11,092 nt of DNA from Candidatus Woesearchaeota archaeon (GTDB taxonomy: Archaea > Nanobdellota > Nanobdellia > Woesearchaeales > UBA11576). Both the position numbers and the translations under genes were made by a program. The stretch covers positions 1 to 11,092 of the forward strand of contig JAUVBP010000019.1 in assembly GCA_030591125.1 (NCBI GenBank), in the 5' to 3' direction. This document shows, in pieces, positions 1 through 7,959 of this stretch. Below the pieces are notes generated by a model that saw only the letters and a list, made by a program, of their open reading frames with translations, made no database searches and had not been told where the DNA came from. How positions within the stretch are numbered: position 1 is the first letter of the stretch; each line of letters opens with the position of its first letter.

Positions 1-1
1 T

Positions 2-886
2 GACCCCGGAGATGAGAACTACTTTTGCACTGCAAGTTGGCCGCCTACCTGGATACATGACTTAGATTTTAATATTCCCCCTGATAATCCTCGCGGGCGT
101 GATACCTGCAATGCTATACCGTCCTATGGTTGGACAGGTACAAAGTGTTGCGGAGATGATACAGGAGATTCGTCATCCTATGATCCCGTATCTGGAGTTC
201 GGAAAGTAGGTGGTGATTCCAGTCGAGAGATATATAATGATACCCACTTAGGTTGCTGGGCAGGCAATATAATCCCTGAAAATTCACCACTCATGCTGGT
301 ACGTTATAACTTGAGTTATCTTGGGATGTCCAAAGAAGTAAACAAGAGCTGCACGAAACAATCCTGCACGTACGAGCTCCCACCGGTTAAAAATGCGCTG
401 GTAATGAATAAATTCAGTGAGTTGTATGATATGTTTTTTGTCAATGGATTGCCTACAGAAGTAGGTGCAGGTGGATTAATACCCAATGATCATTCATATC
501 TCAAGGTAGATAACATACCCTTACAGATGCTGTATCATGATGGCAAGTTCTGGGGGTGCAACGCGGAGGAGTATATAACTGATATAATCAATACAGAAAC
601 AGGAAACCACCTCATAGAACCGTCTGCAGGCTACCGAGAAAGCGATGGAGCTGAATGCCATATAGTAGGAGATTATTTCTGCGACCATGAAGACGGAGCT
701 AATATGGGCTGGAGCAGTGAAAAAGTCCGGATGTATACAAAATCTACTAACATCACACGAGAAGAAGGTGACTCAATACAAGTAAGGGAAGCAGATGAAG
801 ATCAAGTGCTGATAAATGCTATATATAGGGTGAACAGGAAAGGGAACTACAACCTCGTGGTCAATGGAGGGTTTGAGAATGTTTAA
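2..886 (+). CDS. Cys-rich exported surface protein, 5'-truncated
   Basis: The frame is open from base 2 to the TAA at 884-886, giving 294 visible residues; the true start lies upstream of the window. I do not recognise a named family. The visible part is rich in Cys, Asp, Gly and Trp, with motifs such as YGWTGTKCCGDD near residue 45 and WGCNAEEY near residue 180, a style common in large exported proteins of metagenomic archaea. There is no C-terminal membrane segment. The last residues, NLVVNGGFENV, match the usual first beta strand of a carbohydrate-binding module (CBM_4_9-like) and then stop, so the protein seems to end just as a new domain begins. The stop overlaps the start of the next gene by 8 bases, which suggests an operon and possible translational coupling. 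An internal ATG at 293 would remove conserved-looking Cys-rich sequence and is unlikely to be the start. Confidence 0.85.
   Translation, partial: DPGDENYFCTASWPPTWIHDLDFNIPPDNPRGRDTCNAIPSYGWTGTKCCGDDTGDSSSYDPVSGVRKVGGDSSREIYNDTHLGCWAGNIIPENSPLMLVRYNLSYLGMSKEVNKSCTKQSCTYELPPVKNALVMNKFSELYDMFFVNGLPTEVGAGGLIPNDHSYLKVDNIPLQMLYHDGKFWGCNAEEYITDIINTETGNHLIEPSAGYRESDGAECHIVGDYFCDHEDGANMGWSSEKVRMYTKSTNITREEGDSIQVREADEDQVLINAIYRVNRKGNYNLVVNGGFENV
866..871 (+). promoter_or_regulatory. Shine-Dalgarno inside the end of the upstream gene
   Basis: GGAGGG lies 7 bases before the ATG at 879. It supports that start over the in-frame ATG at 864, which overlaps the motif. The same bases encode the Gly-Gly of the NGGFE motif at the end of the upstream protein, so the coding end and the ribosome site are fused. 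Confidence 0.7.
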
Positions 887-1826
887 AATAAAAGGAGCGT
901 ACAACATAAAAAAACAGCACATGCTCTTTTGCCTATGTATCTTGGCAGTATTAATCTCTCCAATAATCACAACTGCTTTTCGCTGTACAGACCCTGGCGG
1001 TTATCCTCGCAGGCATAATCATCATAAAACACCTTATTGTGAGCCTGGTGTAAGGGAGGTGTACGGAACTATCGTACTAACTATCAGTACTCCTTGTCAG
1101 GGCACATCCTATGATGACGGTGTTGATCAAGGCGTCAGTTCCTGTTCTGGGACACACACTGAGAACACACCAGTTAAATATTGTGAGGGGACTTATGATT
1201 CTGATGGCAGTTGTAGCGGGTTTTTTCTTCTTGATATGTATAATCCTGCAGATCATGAGTATCCTGCCGGGTTGATATTACAAAGGTTCGTGGCAGATGA
1301 AGAGTCACTTGACACAAGCCAGCCGTTATGTCTGGAGGATCTTAAATCTTATTACTCTGAAAACATCACTGATGGAGAATATAACATTGCAGGTTGTATT
1401 GATGGTTATGATAATGATTGTGATGGAGTCAGGGATAAAGAAGATCTTGAGGACTGCTGGGAATTAGACAAGGACAGAGATGGTTATATTTCAGATGAGT
1501 ATACCTTACCAGAAGAATACTCGAACGAGTGGGAACCAAATGAAATCCTGTCAAGAATGGTCGCAGGAGATGATTGTGATGATCTTGACGCACATACCAA
1601 TCCAGACTTTTCCGGTTGTGTCGATGGTCTTATGGAAGATGGAACAATCTGTCTTATTGATAAGGACTATAATTGCAATGGCATTGCCGGCGAGTTCATA
1701 GACGCAGACAATGATGGCATACCTGATATCTTTGATGGGGAGATTGCAGACCCTGGCAACAACCCATACGGTCCAGACGGCAGACAATACTCAACAGACA
1801 ACAACAACCTTCCTGGATGGAATTAA
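879..1826 (+). CDS. Exported MopE / thrombospondin-3-like metal-binding protein
   Basis: This is a 315-residue protein when started at ATG 879, which has a good Shine-Dalgarno. Residues 1-34 form a signal peptide: lysines, then a hydrophobic core LFCLCILAVLISPII, then polar residues. A Cys-rich region of unknown fold follows (36-152). The second half carries acidic loops typical of MopE-type putative metal-binding proteins: CIDGYDNDCDG (173-183), DKDRDGYISDEY (197-208) and DDCDDLDAHTNPD (231-243). The thrombospondin type-3-like loop DADNDGIPDIFDG is at 275-287. Such loops usually bind calcium; binding here is inferred. The last ~53 residues are clearly paralogous to the end of the protein encoded at 4475-6211, both ending PGW(S)N, but two cysteines present there are replaced here by E288 and R302. 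It overlaps the upstream gene by 8 bases and lies 2 bases before the next start. There is no membrane anchor. Confidence 0.85.
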   Translation: MFKIKGAYNIKKQHMLFCLCILAVLISPIITTAFRCTDPGGYPRRHNHHKTPYCEPGVREVYGTIVLTISTPCQGTSYDDGVDQGVSSCSGTHTENTPVKYCEGTYDSDGSCSGFFLLDMYNPADHEYPAGLILQRFVADEESLDTSQPLCLEDLKSYYSENITDGEYNIAGCIDGYDNDCDGVRDKEDLEDCWELDKDRDGYISDEYTLPEEYSNEWEPNEILSRMVAGDDCDDLDAHTNPDFSGCVDGLMEDGTICLIDKDYNCNGIAGEFIDADNDGIPDIFDGEIADPGNNPYGPDGRQYSTDNNNLPGWN

Positions 1827-1828
1827 GA

Positions 1829-4387
1829 ATGAATAAGACACTGCTTTCGATATTGTGTATCATCATCCTGTTAGCTTCAGCACTGACAGTCTCATCATCA
1901 TCCGCAAAGATAATCAATGATGGTATGGCACCACAAGGTGACAACAGCCTTGAGATAACTTCAGATGGCGCGGGTACGCCCATAACCTACACTGTCGAGG
2001 ATGTAGAGCCTGGACAGTACACTGCAAGCTTCTACTATAAGATCCTCCAGAATGGCAAGAAATTCACTTTCAGCGTCAGAGCCGATTCTGTAAATTACGC
2101 GACTTTAAGCGATCTCACTTCAACATCATGGAAGATATACAGTGTCACGTTTGATATAGGCGGCAGCGCTTCCGAGAATGTCGAACTCAGATTCAACCCT
2201 GATCAGGGGATGACATTCTACATCGATGCCCTGCAATTCGTCAAAGCAGAGGAGTTCACAAAATTCAATGATTTCAATCATGAGGTCGGGTGCTGCCCGT
2301 ATGATTACTGCTGGACAGGCGGACTTCTGGACGGTCACGAGAGTTGTGTACATGATGATTATTATGAGAGAAACACCTCAATGCCTCCTCTTGGCTGGAA
2401 CCTGGCTGACTTTGGCGGAGTCGCAAGCGACCCCACAAGTTTCCTGGATGTCAAAAGCGGATTCAGGTGCGTGAAAGGCGCATGGAAGTTCTCAAGAGCC
2501 AAGATGTCTCCCATATATGATGGCGCAGGGTTCTGTCCTGATGAAAGCCAATGTTTTATCGGAGGAAGCGAGGATGCTGAGATAGCGTGTGTCGACAATA
2601 GCACATACCACGAGTATTCATACAAGGATGCAAGCGGAAAGCAACAGAATGAATGGTTCTACTGCTATGATGGCAACTGGACCACCCGGACAAAAGAGAT
2701 AGCGCTCCAGATGTTCAAGATGGTCGAAGGCAAGGACAAACCATATACTATAGCCTGTGACCGGTTCGATCGCACACTCAATCCTGACCAGAGCTTCAGC
2801 TACTATAGGGACTATTATGGTGATAACATAATCACGATACTCACTTCAGGCTTTGTCAATGAGTTTTGCGTAATGACATTTGATGGACAGGTTGTATCTG
2901 GATTCTCATTGAACAACCTGGCGCTGAATCAGACTCTTGGAGAGGAAGGGGGATGCATCAAAGGGCTCTTTGCCTGCCTTACGGAAGGCAATTGTGATGA
3001 GGATGGTTGTTTAATCTCAATCCCTCCAGATTTCACGACACCCAAAAGGTCGTTCATCGAGATGATAAAAGGTCCTGATCAAGGAGACTATTGTAATTCT
3101 GCAATACAAGTCACTGACGGAAATTATCACAAATGCAAGACCGACGATGTATATTACAATGCAAAGCTCAATACGGTAATCTTCACGAAACCAATACCGA
3201 CACCACAGAGCGTCCCATTTGCAGGATCCGTATCAGAGTCGTTGATAGAGAAGGTCTTTGATACATTGGTTGAAGCCATCACCAACCTCCTCGGTATCGG
3301 AGGGGCGATACCTCAATTCGGACTGATCCAAAAGGATCAGCTGGATTTCATCGAGAAAGCAGGAACATTCGATAAGCTATATCTCAGTTATTCTCCTGAC
3401 GGACCAGTACCTGGTAAAGGGAGGACAATAAAAGCCATACGTGAGACCCGGGCACAGAGAAAAGTGTCTGGAGCAGGCGTAGATGTAAAGACATTCATAG
3501 AGGTAGAATACGCCAACTATCCTGTGGAAATCTGCAAGTTCTTCTATAGGCATAACTATCATGATGTCAGGGGGCAGATATCTGCAGTAGATAAGATACA
3601 ATGCACGCCGACAATAATGAGCGGTAGCGAGTGGGTGCATACAATATATGTTGAAGAACCGATATTTGAAGACATCCCCTCCACCCTTTGGGATGTCAGG
3701 ATATGGAAAGGTGTGTCGGATAATTTCTGGAATGATATAACCCAGAAGATAAGGATCCAAGAGCCAAAGATATTAGGAGGTTCTCCCCCAACAGTGCCTG
3801 CTTTTGTGACTGAACCTATAACCACGCCGGTCGTCGGGACCAATGTTGAGTTCATAATCCCGGGTCCGTCGCCTGATAGTGATGAATGGATAGCGAGGAC
3901 CTGGAAATTTGGAGATGGTGATGTGGCAAGTGCAGGATCATCTGAATTCGTGGCACTATGGAATTCAACAACATTCCATAGGTTCCTTGATGTGAACCAG
4001 AATCCGGGTTACCCAGTCGTCCTCTGTATCATGAATAAAGAGTTCAGGATATCCTGCGGAGCGCCAAGGCAATTAAGGATAGGAATACCTCCACAGGTGG
4101 ATATAACCGCGATACAGACAGGTGACCGCGCGATACAAGCAACGGTCAGGATAACTGAAGGCAATTCCAAATACAATATGAACTTCAATTGGGATGATGA
4201 GTCTGAACCTGAAAAGCATGAGAACACCGGGCAGTTGATATTCATCAAGACACACACATATGATGAGTCAGAATATGGTACTGCTATCGCAATCAGGAAA
4301 GTCTTATCAGCCACTGGAACAGACAGGGACGGAGTCCAGTTCAGCAATAACTATACTGTACTGGTAAATAAGATATATACTCCTTAG
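1829..4387 (+). CDS. Large modular exported protein with CBM-like and PKD-like domains
   Basis: This is an 852-residue protein from ATG 1829, 2 bases after the upstream stop. An in-frame ATG at 1817 would overlap the upstream gene by 10 bases and place Glu and Arg before the signal sequence. Residues 1-26 are a signal peptide (LLSILCIIILLASAL core). Residues 27-139 resemble the body of a CBM_4_9-like jelly roll (GDNSLEITSDG, PGQYTASFYYKI, closing strand MTFYIDALQF) but lack the usual first NLVxNGGFE strand. A Cys-rich region with HEVGCCPYDYCWTGG (150-164) and many aromatics runs to about residue 445. Residues 655-750 look like a PKD domain (TWKFGDGD at 691-698), and 755-852 form a second beta-rich segment with NFNWDDESEPE. 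There is no C-terminal membrane helix, so the protein is probably secreted or held by partners. Its ligand is unknown; the domains suggest adhesion or glycan binding. Confidence 0.85.
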   Translation: MNKTLLSILCIIILLASALTVSSSSAKIINDGMAPQGDNSLEITSDGAGTPITYTVEDVEPGQYTASFYYKILQNGKKFTFSVRADSVNYATLSDLTSTSWKIYSVTFDIGGSASENVELRFNPDQGMTFYIDALQFVKAEEFTKFNDFNHEVGCCPYDYCWTGGLLDGHESCVHDDYYERNTSMPPLGWNLADFGGVASDPTSFLDVKSGFRCVKGAWKFSRAKMSPIYDGAGFCPDESQCFIGGSEDAEIACVDNSTYHEYSYKDASGKQQNEWFYCYDGNWTTRTKEIALQMFKMVEGKDKPYTIACDRFDRTLNPDQSFSYYRDYYGDNIITILTSGFVNEFCVMTFDGQVVSGFSLNNLALNQTLGEEGGCIKGLFACLTEGNCDEDGCLISIPPDFTTPKRSFIEMIKGPDQGDYCNSAIQVTDGNYHKCKTDDVYYNAKLNTVIFTKPIPTPQSVPFAGSVSESLIEKVFDTLVEAITNLLGIGGAIPQFGLIQKDQLDFIEKAGTFDKLYLSYSPDGPVPGKGRTIKAIRETRAQRKVSGAGVDVKTFIEVEYANYPVEICKFFYRHNYHDVRGQISAVDKIQCTPTIMSGSEWVHTIYVEEPIFEDIPSTLWDVRIWKGVSDNFWNDITQKIRIQEPKILGGSPPTVPAFVTEPITTPVVGTNVEFIIPGPSPDSDEWIARTWKFGDGDVASAGSSEFVALWNSTTFHRFLDVNQNPGYPVVLCIMNKEFRISCGAPRQLRIGIPPQVDITAIQTGDRAIQATVRITEGNSKYNMNFNWDDESEPEKHENTGQLIFIKTHTYDESEYGTAIAIRKVLSATGTDRDGVQFSNNYTVLVNKIYTP

Positions 4388-4434
4388 ATCTCACAGTTTA
4401 TGTGTCTTATGTTCAATACGTCCATAGAGCAAGT

Positions 4435-4454
4435 CATCTGATTAAATTCAGATG
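4435..4454. repeat. Inverted repeat around a TATA-like core
   Basis: CATCTGA (4435-4441) and TCAGATG (4448-4454) are perfect 7-base inverted arms around TTAAAT (4442-4447). The central A/T hexamer lies about 30 bases before the likely start at 4475, near the expected TATA position, so the dyad could be an operator over a weak promoter. It could equally be an RNA hairpin if the upstream operon reads through. The dyad is seen directly; the role is a guess. Confidence 0.45.
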
Positions 4455-4474
4455 TGAACTCTGGGGGTTTTATG

Positions 4475-6211
4475 ATGAAAAATATTGTCTTAGCAGTAAC
4501 GATTTATTTGATCCTTCTACTGAATGTCCTGCTGGTAGCAGGACAGTTCAGAGATCACGATGAACCGGTATGCAGCATCGATCATGAGGTGGGGGTCTGC
4601 TCAAATGCTCAGGATCCCACATTATCTACACACCTAAAAATAAAAGCGGTGTGCGTGCAGACAGGTGCTTTCATCAATGGGCGTCCTCAGGGTAAATGTG
4701 TCCCTCTAGAAAACTTGAGTGAACAGGTCCCTGATATGTACTGTTGTTTCACTTCATCAGCTCCAGCTGTGGGGTACTATCATTTCAGAGATGTGTCTTA
4801 TATGACGGACAGTACTCTTCTCTCTCTTTCTACTGATGCAGGCATATCCTGCAGTGCAGGGGCAATGATAGATTACCATATGTGTTCTTCATCAGTCGAT
4901 CATGATGCTGATGGTTATTGCCTAGGTAGTGGTTGTGATGTGTCTGACCGTGATTGCAATGATAATGCTTACTTTTGTAGGAGCGAATGTGATGATATCA
5001 ATCCTGTAGAAGGGTGTTTTGATTTCTGTAATGATGAGGATAATGATGGGGCCTGCGCTCCGACAAATCTGCGCCCTAGCAGTTCGGAGCTATCTGCTGC
5101 CGAGTGGGGTATACCTGCGGTCAATGACTATTTTGATACCATAGACGATTTCTATTACGCAAACTTCCGCGTTGAGGCTGATAAAGTAAGATATACTGAC
5201 TTTGTCCCCTGTGATGACCCTTCCTGCAGCCGCACTGCAGCATATCCTAACTGCTGCTGCTGTCACGATGCAGCTTCTGAAGAGTGCTGTGATACTACCA
5301 ATCGTGCTGATGGACCCTGCGGAGATAGACCCACATATATCAACTCTACAGAACCATTCAGGTATTGTGGTGTATTAAGGTCGGGTGAGATTGCAGGCCA
5401 GCCTTTTGATGATGTATTCTATTCCCCTAATCCTGACCCGTGGATAGCTGAGAGGAAATGGTTCGATATCCCTTTTGATTGTGATGATGCTGATGCCAAC
5501 ATAGATCCATTTACCCCTGAGGGCGAATCTGAGGGTTCCTGTAATATGATAGATGATGATTGTGATGGGGAGATTGATGAATGCTCGCCGTTCATACCTG
5601 AAGGGTATATGAATAGGCAGTATAAATTTAATTATGATTATCCACCTCTAGAGGAGCCGGAGCGACGCGATGAAGATGATGCTGATGATACTGATGATGC
5701 TGATGATGATTGGATAGACTGGGAAGGGCCGGTCGTAGTGCTGGGCGGACCCGTACCTGAATCATTATATATCGAGGAAACAGGACGCGCAATGGGGTGG
5801 ATAACCGGCAAAGCAACAGGTGAGGATGCTGATACTGTCGAGGATGACATAGTTGTTCAGCCTCAAGAACGTAGATGTATATATTCCGGTCCGTTCAGTG
5901 GATGCCAGATACTTGACTATGATGGTGATGGTTACAAAAACTTTATTTTTCGTTGTCCTGATTGCAATGACTGTGATGATCACAATGTAAGCATAAACCC
6001 TGGGGCGGATGATGAGGACCCAAACGGGCCGACAACCCCTGACATGAACTGCAATGGCTTTGCAGGAGACACACTTGATAGCGATTCAGATGGAATACCT
6101 GACATTTTTGACCAGTGCAATTCCAATCCAGGAACCAACCCTTATGGCCATGATGGGTGCGAATATATCGTTGATGATGCTGGAAGCAACATACCGGGAT
6201 GGAGCAACTAA
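4475..6211 (+). CDS. Exported Cys/Asp-rich MopE-like protein
   Basis: This is a 578-residue protein from ATG 4475, six bases after a GGGGGT ribosome site (4463-4468). The adjacent ATG at 4472 and a GTG at 4454 are alternatives, but the GTG would lie upstream of that site. Residues 1-24 are a signal peptide (IVLAVTIYLILLLNVLLVAG). Metal-binding-type loops are DHDADGYC (142-149), NDEDNDGAC (186-194), DCDDADANIDP (335-345), NMIDDDCDGEIDEC (357-370), DYDGDGYKNF (481-490) and the thrombospondin-3-like DSDSDGIPDIFDQC (535-548). Two oddities are a run of four cysteines at 260-263, followed by Cys-Cys at 271-272, and an aspartate-rich stretch at 398-412 encoded by a 9-base tandem repeat. The final ~56 residues are paralogous to the end of the 879-1826 product. 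It has no anchor. Calcium binding and a surface role are inferred from the motifs. Confidence 0.87.
   Translation: MKNIVLAVTIYLILLLNVLLVAGQFRDHDEPVCSIDHEVGVCSNAQDPTLSTHLKIKAVCVQTGAFINGRPQGKCVPLENLSEQVPDMYCCFTSSAPAVGYYHFRDVSYMTDSTLLSLSTDAGISCSAGAMIDYHMCSSSVDHDADGYCLGSGCDVSDRDCNDNAYFCRSECDDINPVEGCFDFCNDEDNDGACAPTNLRPSSSELSAAEWGIPAVNDYFDTIDDFYYANFRVEADKVRYTDFVPCDDPSCSRTAAYPNCCCCHDAASEECCDTTNRADGPCGDRPTYINSTEPFRYCGVLRSGEIAGQPFDDVFYSPNPDPWIAERKWFDIPFDCDDADANIDPFTPEGESEGSCNMIDDDCDGEIDECSPFIPEGYMNRQYKFNYDYPPLEEPERRDEDDADDTDDADDDWIDWEGPVVVLGGPVPESLYIEETGRAMGWITGKATGEDADTVEDDIVVQPQERRCIYSGPFSGCQILDYDGDGYKNFIFRCPDCNDCDDHNVSINPGADDEDPNGPTTPDMNCNGFAGDTLDSDSDGIPDIFDQCNSNPGTNPYGHDGCEYIVDDAGSNIPGWSN
5675..5710 (+). 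repeat. 9-base tandem repeat encoding an Asp-rich tract
   Basis: Four 9-base units follow one another: GATGATGCT, GATGATACT, GATGATGCT, GATGATGAT. With the preceding GATGAA they encode the acidic stretch at residues 398-412 of the MopE-like protein. The in-frame 9-base period suggests growth by slippage or unequal recombination, so the length may vary between strains. Confidence 0.75.
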
Positions 6212-6226
6212 TTGTTTCACATAATC

Positions 6227-6234
6227 TTTATATA
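6227..6234 (+). promoter_or_regulatory. TATA box, leaderless promoter
   Basis: TTTATATA is centred about 25 bases before the ATG at 6256, so transcription should begin at or next to the start codon. A weak AGGT lies just before the ATG, but the spacing fits a leaderless messenger better. This gives the membrane-tethered gene its own promoter, separate from the operon upstream. Confidence 0.7.
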
Positions 6235-6255
6235 CACATATTCTAATCAGGTCAT

Positions 6256-7917
6256 ATGAAAAGAGGCATCATCATAATCTTCGTATCAATCGCGTTATTC
6301 TTGTTATCATCATCAACTGTCCAGACACAGGACTGTACATGGCAACCAGCGTGTGACGTCACGGTCCAGGACTGCGGTTGTGGGGGTACACAGACCCGAG
6401 CAACAGTCTGTGATGGCGGGTGCGGAGAGTGGTATGCCTGCAGTGTCAGTGATGTGGAAACGGACTGCACTGATGGAGCAGACAATGATTGTGACAATCT
6501 TATCGACTGTGATGATACTGATTGCAGTGCTTCTACTGTGTGTGATGTCCCTGATGATGAGACAGACAATGTCCCTGATTGTGAAGACGGAGAGGTGCAG
6601 GAATGCGGTGAAGGGGGCCTGGGCGTGTGCAGTACAGGCACAAAAGACTGTGTGAATGAGGTGTGGAGTGCGTGCACAATGTATCTGCCAAGCACTGAGA
6701 TCTGCGACGGACTTGACAATGACTGTGATGGAGAGACTGACGAAGGTTGTGATGCTTCAACACCGCCTTCAGAACCACCTGCAGAATGTGAAGACGGAGA
6801 TACAAGAGAATGCGGCACGGACGTCGGCAATTGTCAGAAGGGGAGGCAAGTCTGTACATCAGGTGCGTGGGGCGAATGTGAAGGGGGAGTCAGACCCCTA
6901 CAAGAACAATGCGGAAACAATGAAGATGATAACTGTGATGGCAGAGTCGATGAATCCTGTGAAATCAAAGAACTCCCTGAAGCAGTCACACAAGAACAGA
7001 TAATTGTTGACCAGGAAAAAGAGAATCTAAGAGATAGTCTCCGCAGATCAACGGACAGGGAGCAGACAGAAGAGGGGACAGGCAGGGAATGTATAGACAA
7101 AGATGGTGATGGCTATGGACAGAATTGCCAAAAGAGCTTTGACTGCAATGATGATGATCCTGATGTACATCCTGGCGCACAGGAGATATGCAATAATAGG
7201 GATGAGGACTGCAACAACCAGATAGATGACCATCTTACAAGAGACTGCGGTGATTCTAACGTCGGCGCATGCAGTACAGGAAAAGAACAGTGCAGAGAAG
7301 GCAGATGGATGGGATGTACTGCTAAATACCCTAATCCTGAGCGTTGCGGTAACCGCATCGATGATGATTGTGATGGTGAAGTCGACGAGGATTGCGAAGA
7401 AAAAAACCTGAGTGTATCCAGAAAGGCACTGAGAAGAGCTCTTGATGCAAGGTTTGGCCAAGGAAAGTATGATGAGACCAGTTTTGTCAAGAAGCAACAG
7501 ACCACAAATCGGTTCATCAACATGAAAAAGAAATCCGTAATCGCGCATGGCAAGACAAAGATACATATCAAGGTCATACCGATACAGGGCCTCAAGAACT
7601 TCACGATATATGAAGAGATACCCAAAAGCATAGCCCAGTCCACTAAAGATATAGTATTTTCAATAGAACCTGAAGTGCTAGAAGATGATCCTCTTGTCGC
7701 CTGGCATTTCTCAGAACTCGTCCAGCCCACAGAGATAACCTATGAAGTCGCAGGTGAACATGAAGATGCTCACGAACAGACGAGTACAACAACAATCGCA
7801 GAAGAGACCGCTGCATTAGATAGGTCGTGGTTATTCAACCTGATACCCCTCATGATAATACCTATATTAGGATTAGCATTCGTATTCCTGGTACAGATGG
7901 CACACAGAAGAGAATGA
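6256..7917 (+). CDS. Membrane-tethered MopE-repeat surface protein
   Basis: This is a 553-residue type I membrane protein. Residues 1-24 are a signal peptide. A Cys-rich segment with DCTDGADNDCDNLIDC lies at 70-85. Three copies of a repeat follow at about 108-165, 178-235 and 328-380 (the last lacks its first residues). The pattern is ECG, GxC, G, C, GxWxxC, then a terminal DDxCDGxxDExC. Between copies two and three are a charged linker (236-277) and an acidic loop DKDGDGYGQN (281-290) with DCNDDDPDVHPGAQEIC. This matches Pfam Cu-binding_MopE-type putative metal-binding motifs. A Cys-free region (385-500) contains IYEEIPKSIAQ and EDDPLVAWHFSEL, a juxtamembrane style I associate with archaeal exported proteins. 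A Thr/Glu-rich stalk and one membrane helix (524-546) end in AHRRE, placing the bulk outside the cell. It is the only protein of the plus-strand group with a visible anchor, so it may tether the others. Confidence 0.9.
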   Translation: MKRGIIIIFVSIALFLLSSSTVQTQDCTWQPACDVTVQDCGCGGTQTRATVCDGGCGEWYACSVSDVETDCTDGADNDCDNLIDCDDTDCSASTVCDVPDDETDNVPDCEDGEVQECGEGGLGVCSTGTKDCVNEVWSACTMYLPSTEICDGLDNDCDGETDEGCDASTPPSEPPAECEDGDTRECGTDVGNCQKGRQVCTSGAWGECEGGVRPLQEQCGNNEDDNCDGRVDESCEIKELPEAVTQEQIIVDQEKENLRDSLRRSTDREQTEEGTGRECIDKDGDGYGQNCQKSFDCNDDDPDVHPGAQEICNNRDEDCNNQIDDHLTRDCGDSNVGACSTGKEQCREGRWMGCTAKYPNPERCGNRIDDDCDGEVDEDCEEKNLSVSRKALRRALDARFGQGKYDETSFVKKQQTTNRFINMKKKSVIAHGKTKIHIKVIPIQGLKNFTIYEEIPKSIAQSTKDIVFSIEPEVLEDDPLVAWHFSELVQPTEITYEVAGEHEDAHEQTSTTTIAEETAALDRSWLFNLIPLMIIPILGLAFVFLVQMAHRRE

Positions 7918-7923
7918 TCACAT

Positions 7924-7959
7924 CAGTGAATACACTGTCTTCTCTTATTTTCTCTTCTT
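7924..7959 (+). terminator. Hairpin plus T-rich terminator
   Basis: CAGTG (7924-7928), loop AATA, CACTG (7933-7937) is followed at once by the T-rich stretch 7938-7959. It stands 6 bases after the stop of the 6256-7917 gene and in the 27-base gap to the convergent minus-strand gene, whose last codons overlap the T-rich tract. The short hairpin may serve both strands. Confidence 0.55.

Noticed and set aside
860..930. A frameshift in which the first gene would continue into the next reading frame
   Set aside because: The frame after the stop has further stops, and the overlapping frame encodes a basic N terminus and signal peptide with its own Shine-Dalgarno, not the continuation of the CBM-like domain.
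6252..6830. 192-codon minus-strand open frame, rich in Ser, Pro and His
   Set aside because: It is the mirror of the Cys/Asp-rich gene on the plus strand, whose GAT/TGT-rich codons create open antisense frames. It has no promoter or ribosome site of its own.
7113..7730. 205-codon minus-strand open frame, overlapping another antisense frame at 7048-7566
   Set aside because: Both lie wholly antisense to a well-supported plus-strand gene with clear repeats, signal peptide and membrane helix, and neither shows recognisable sequence.
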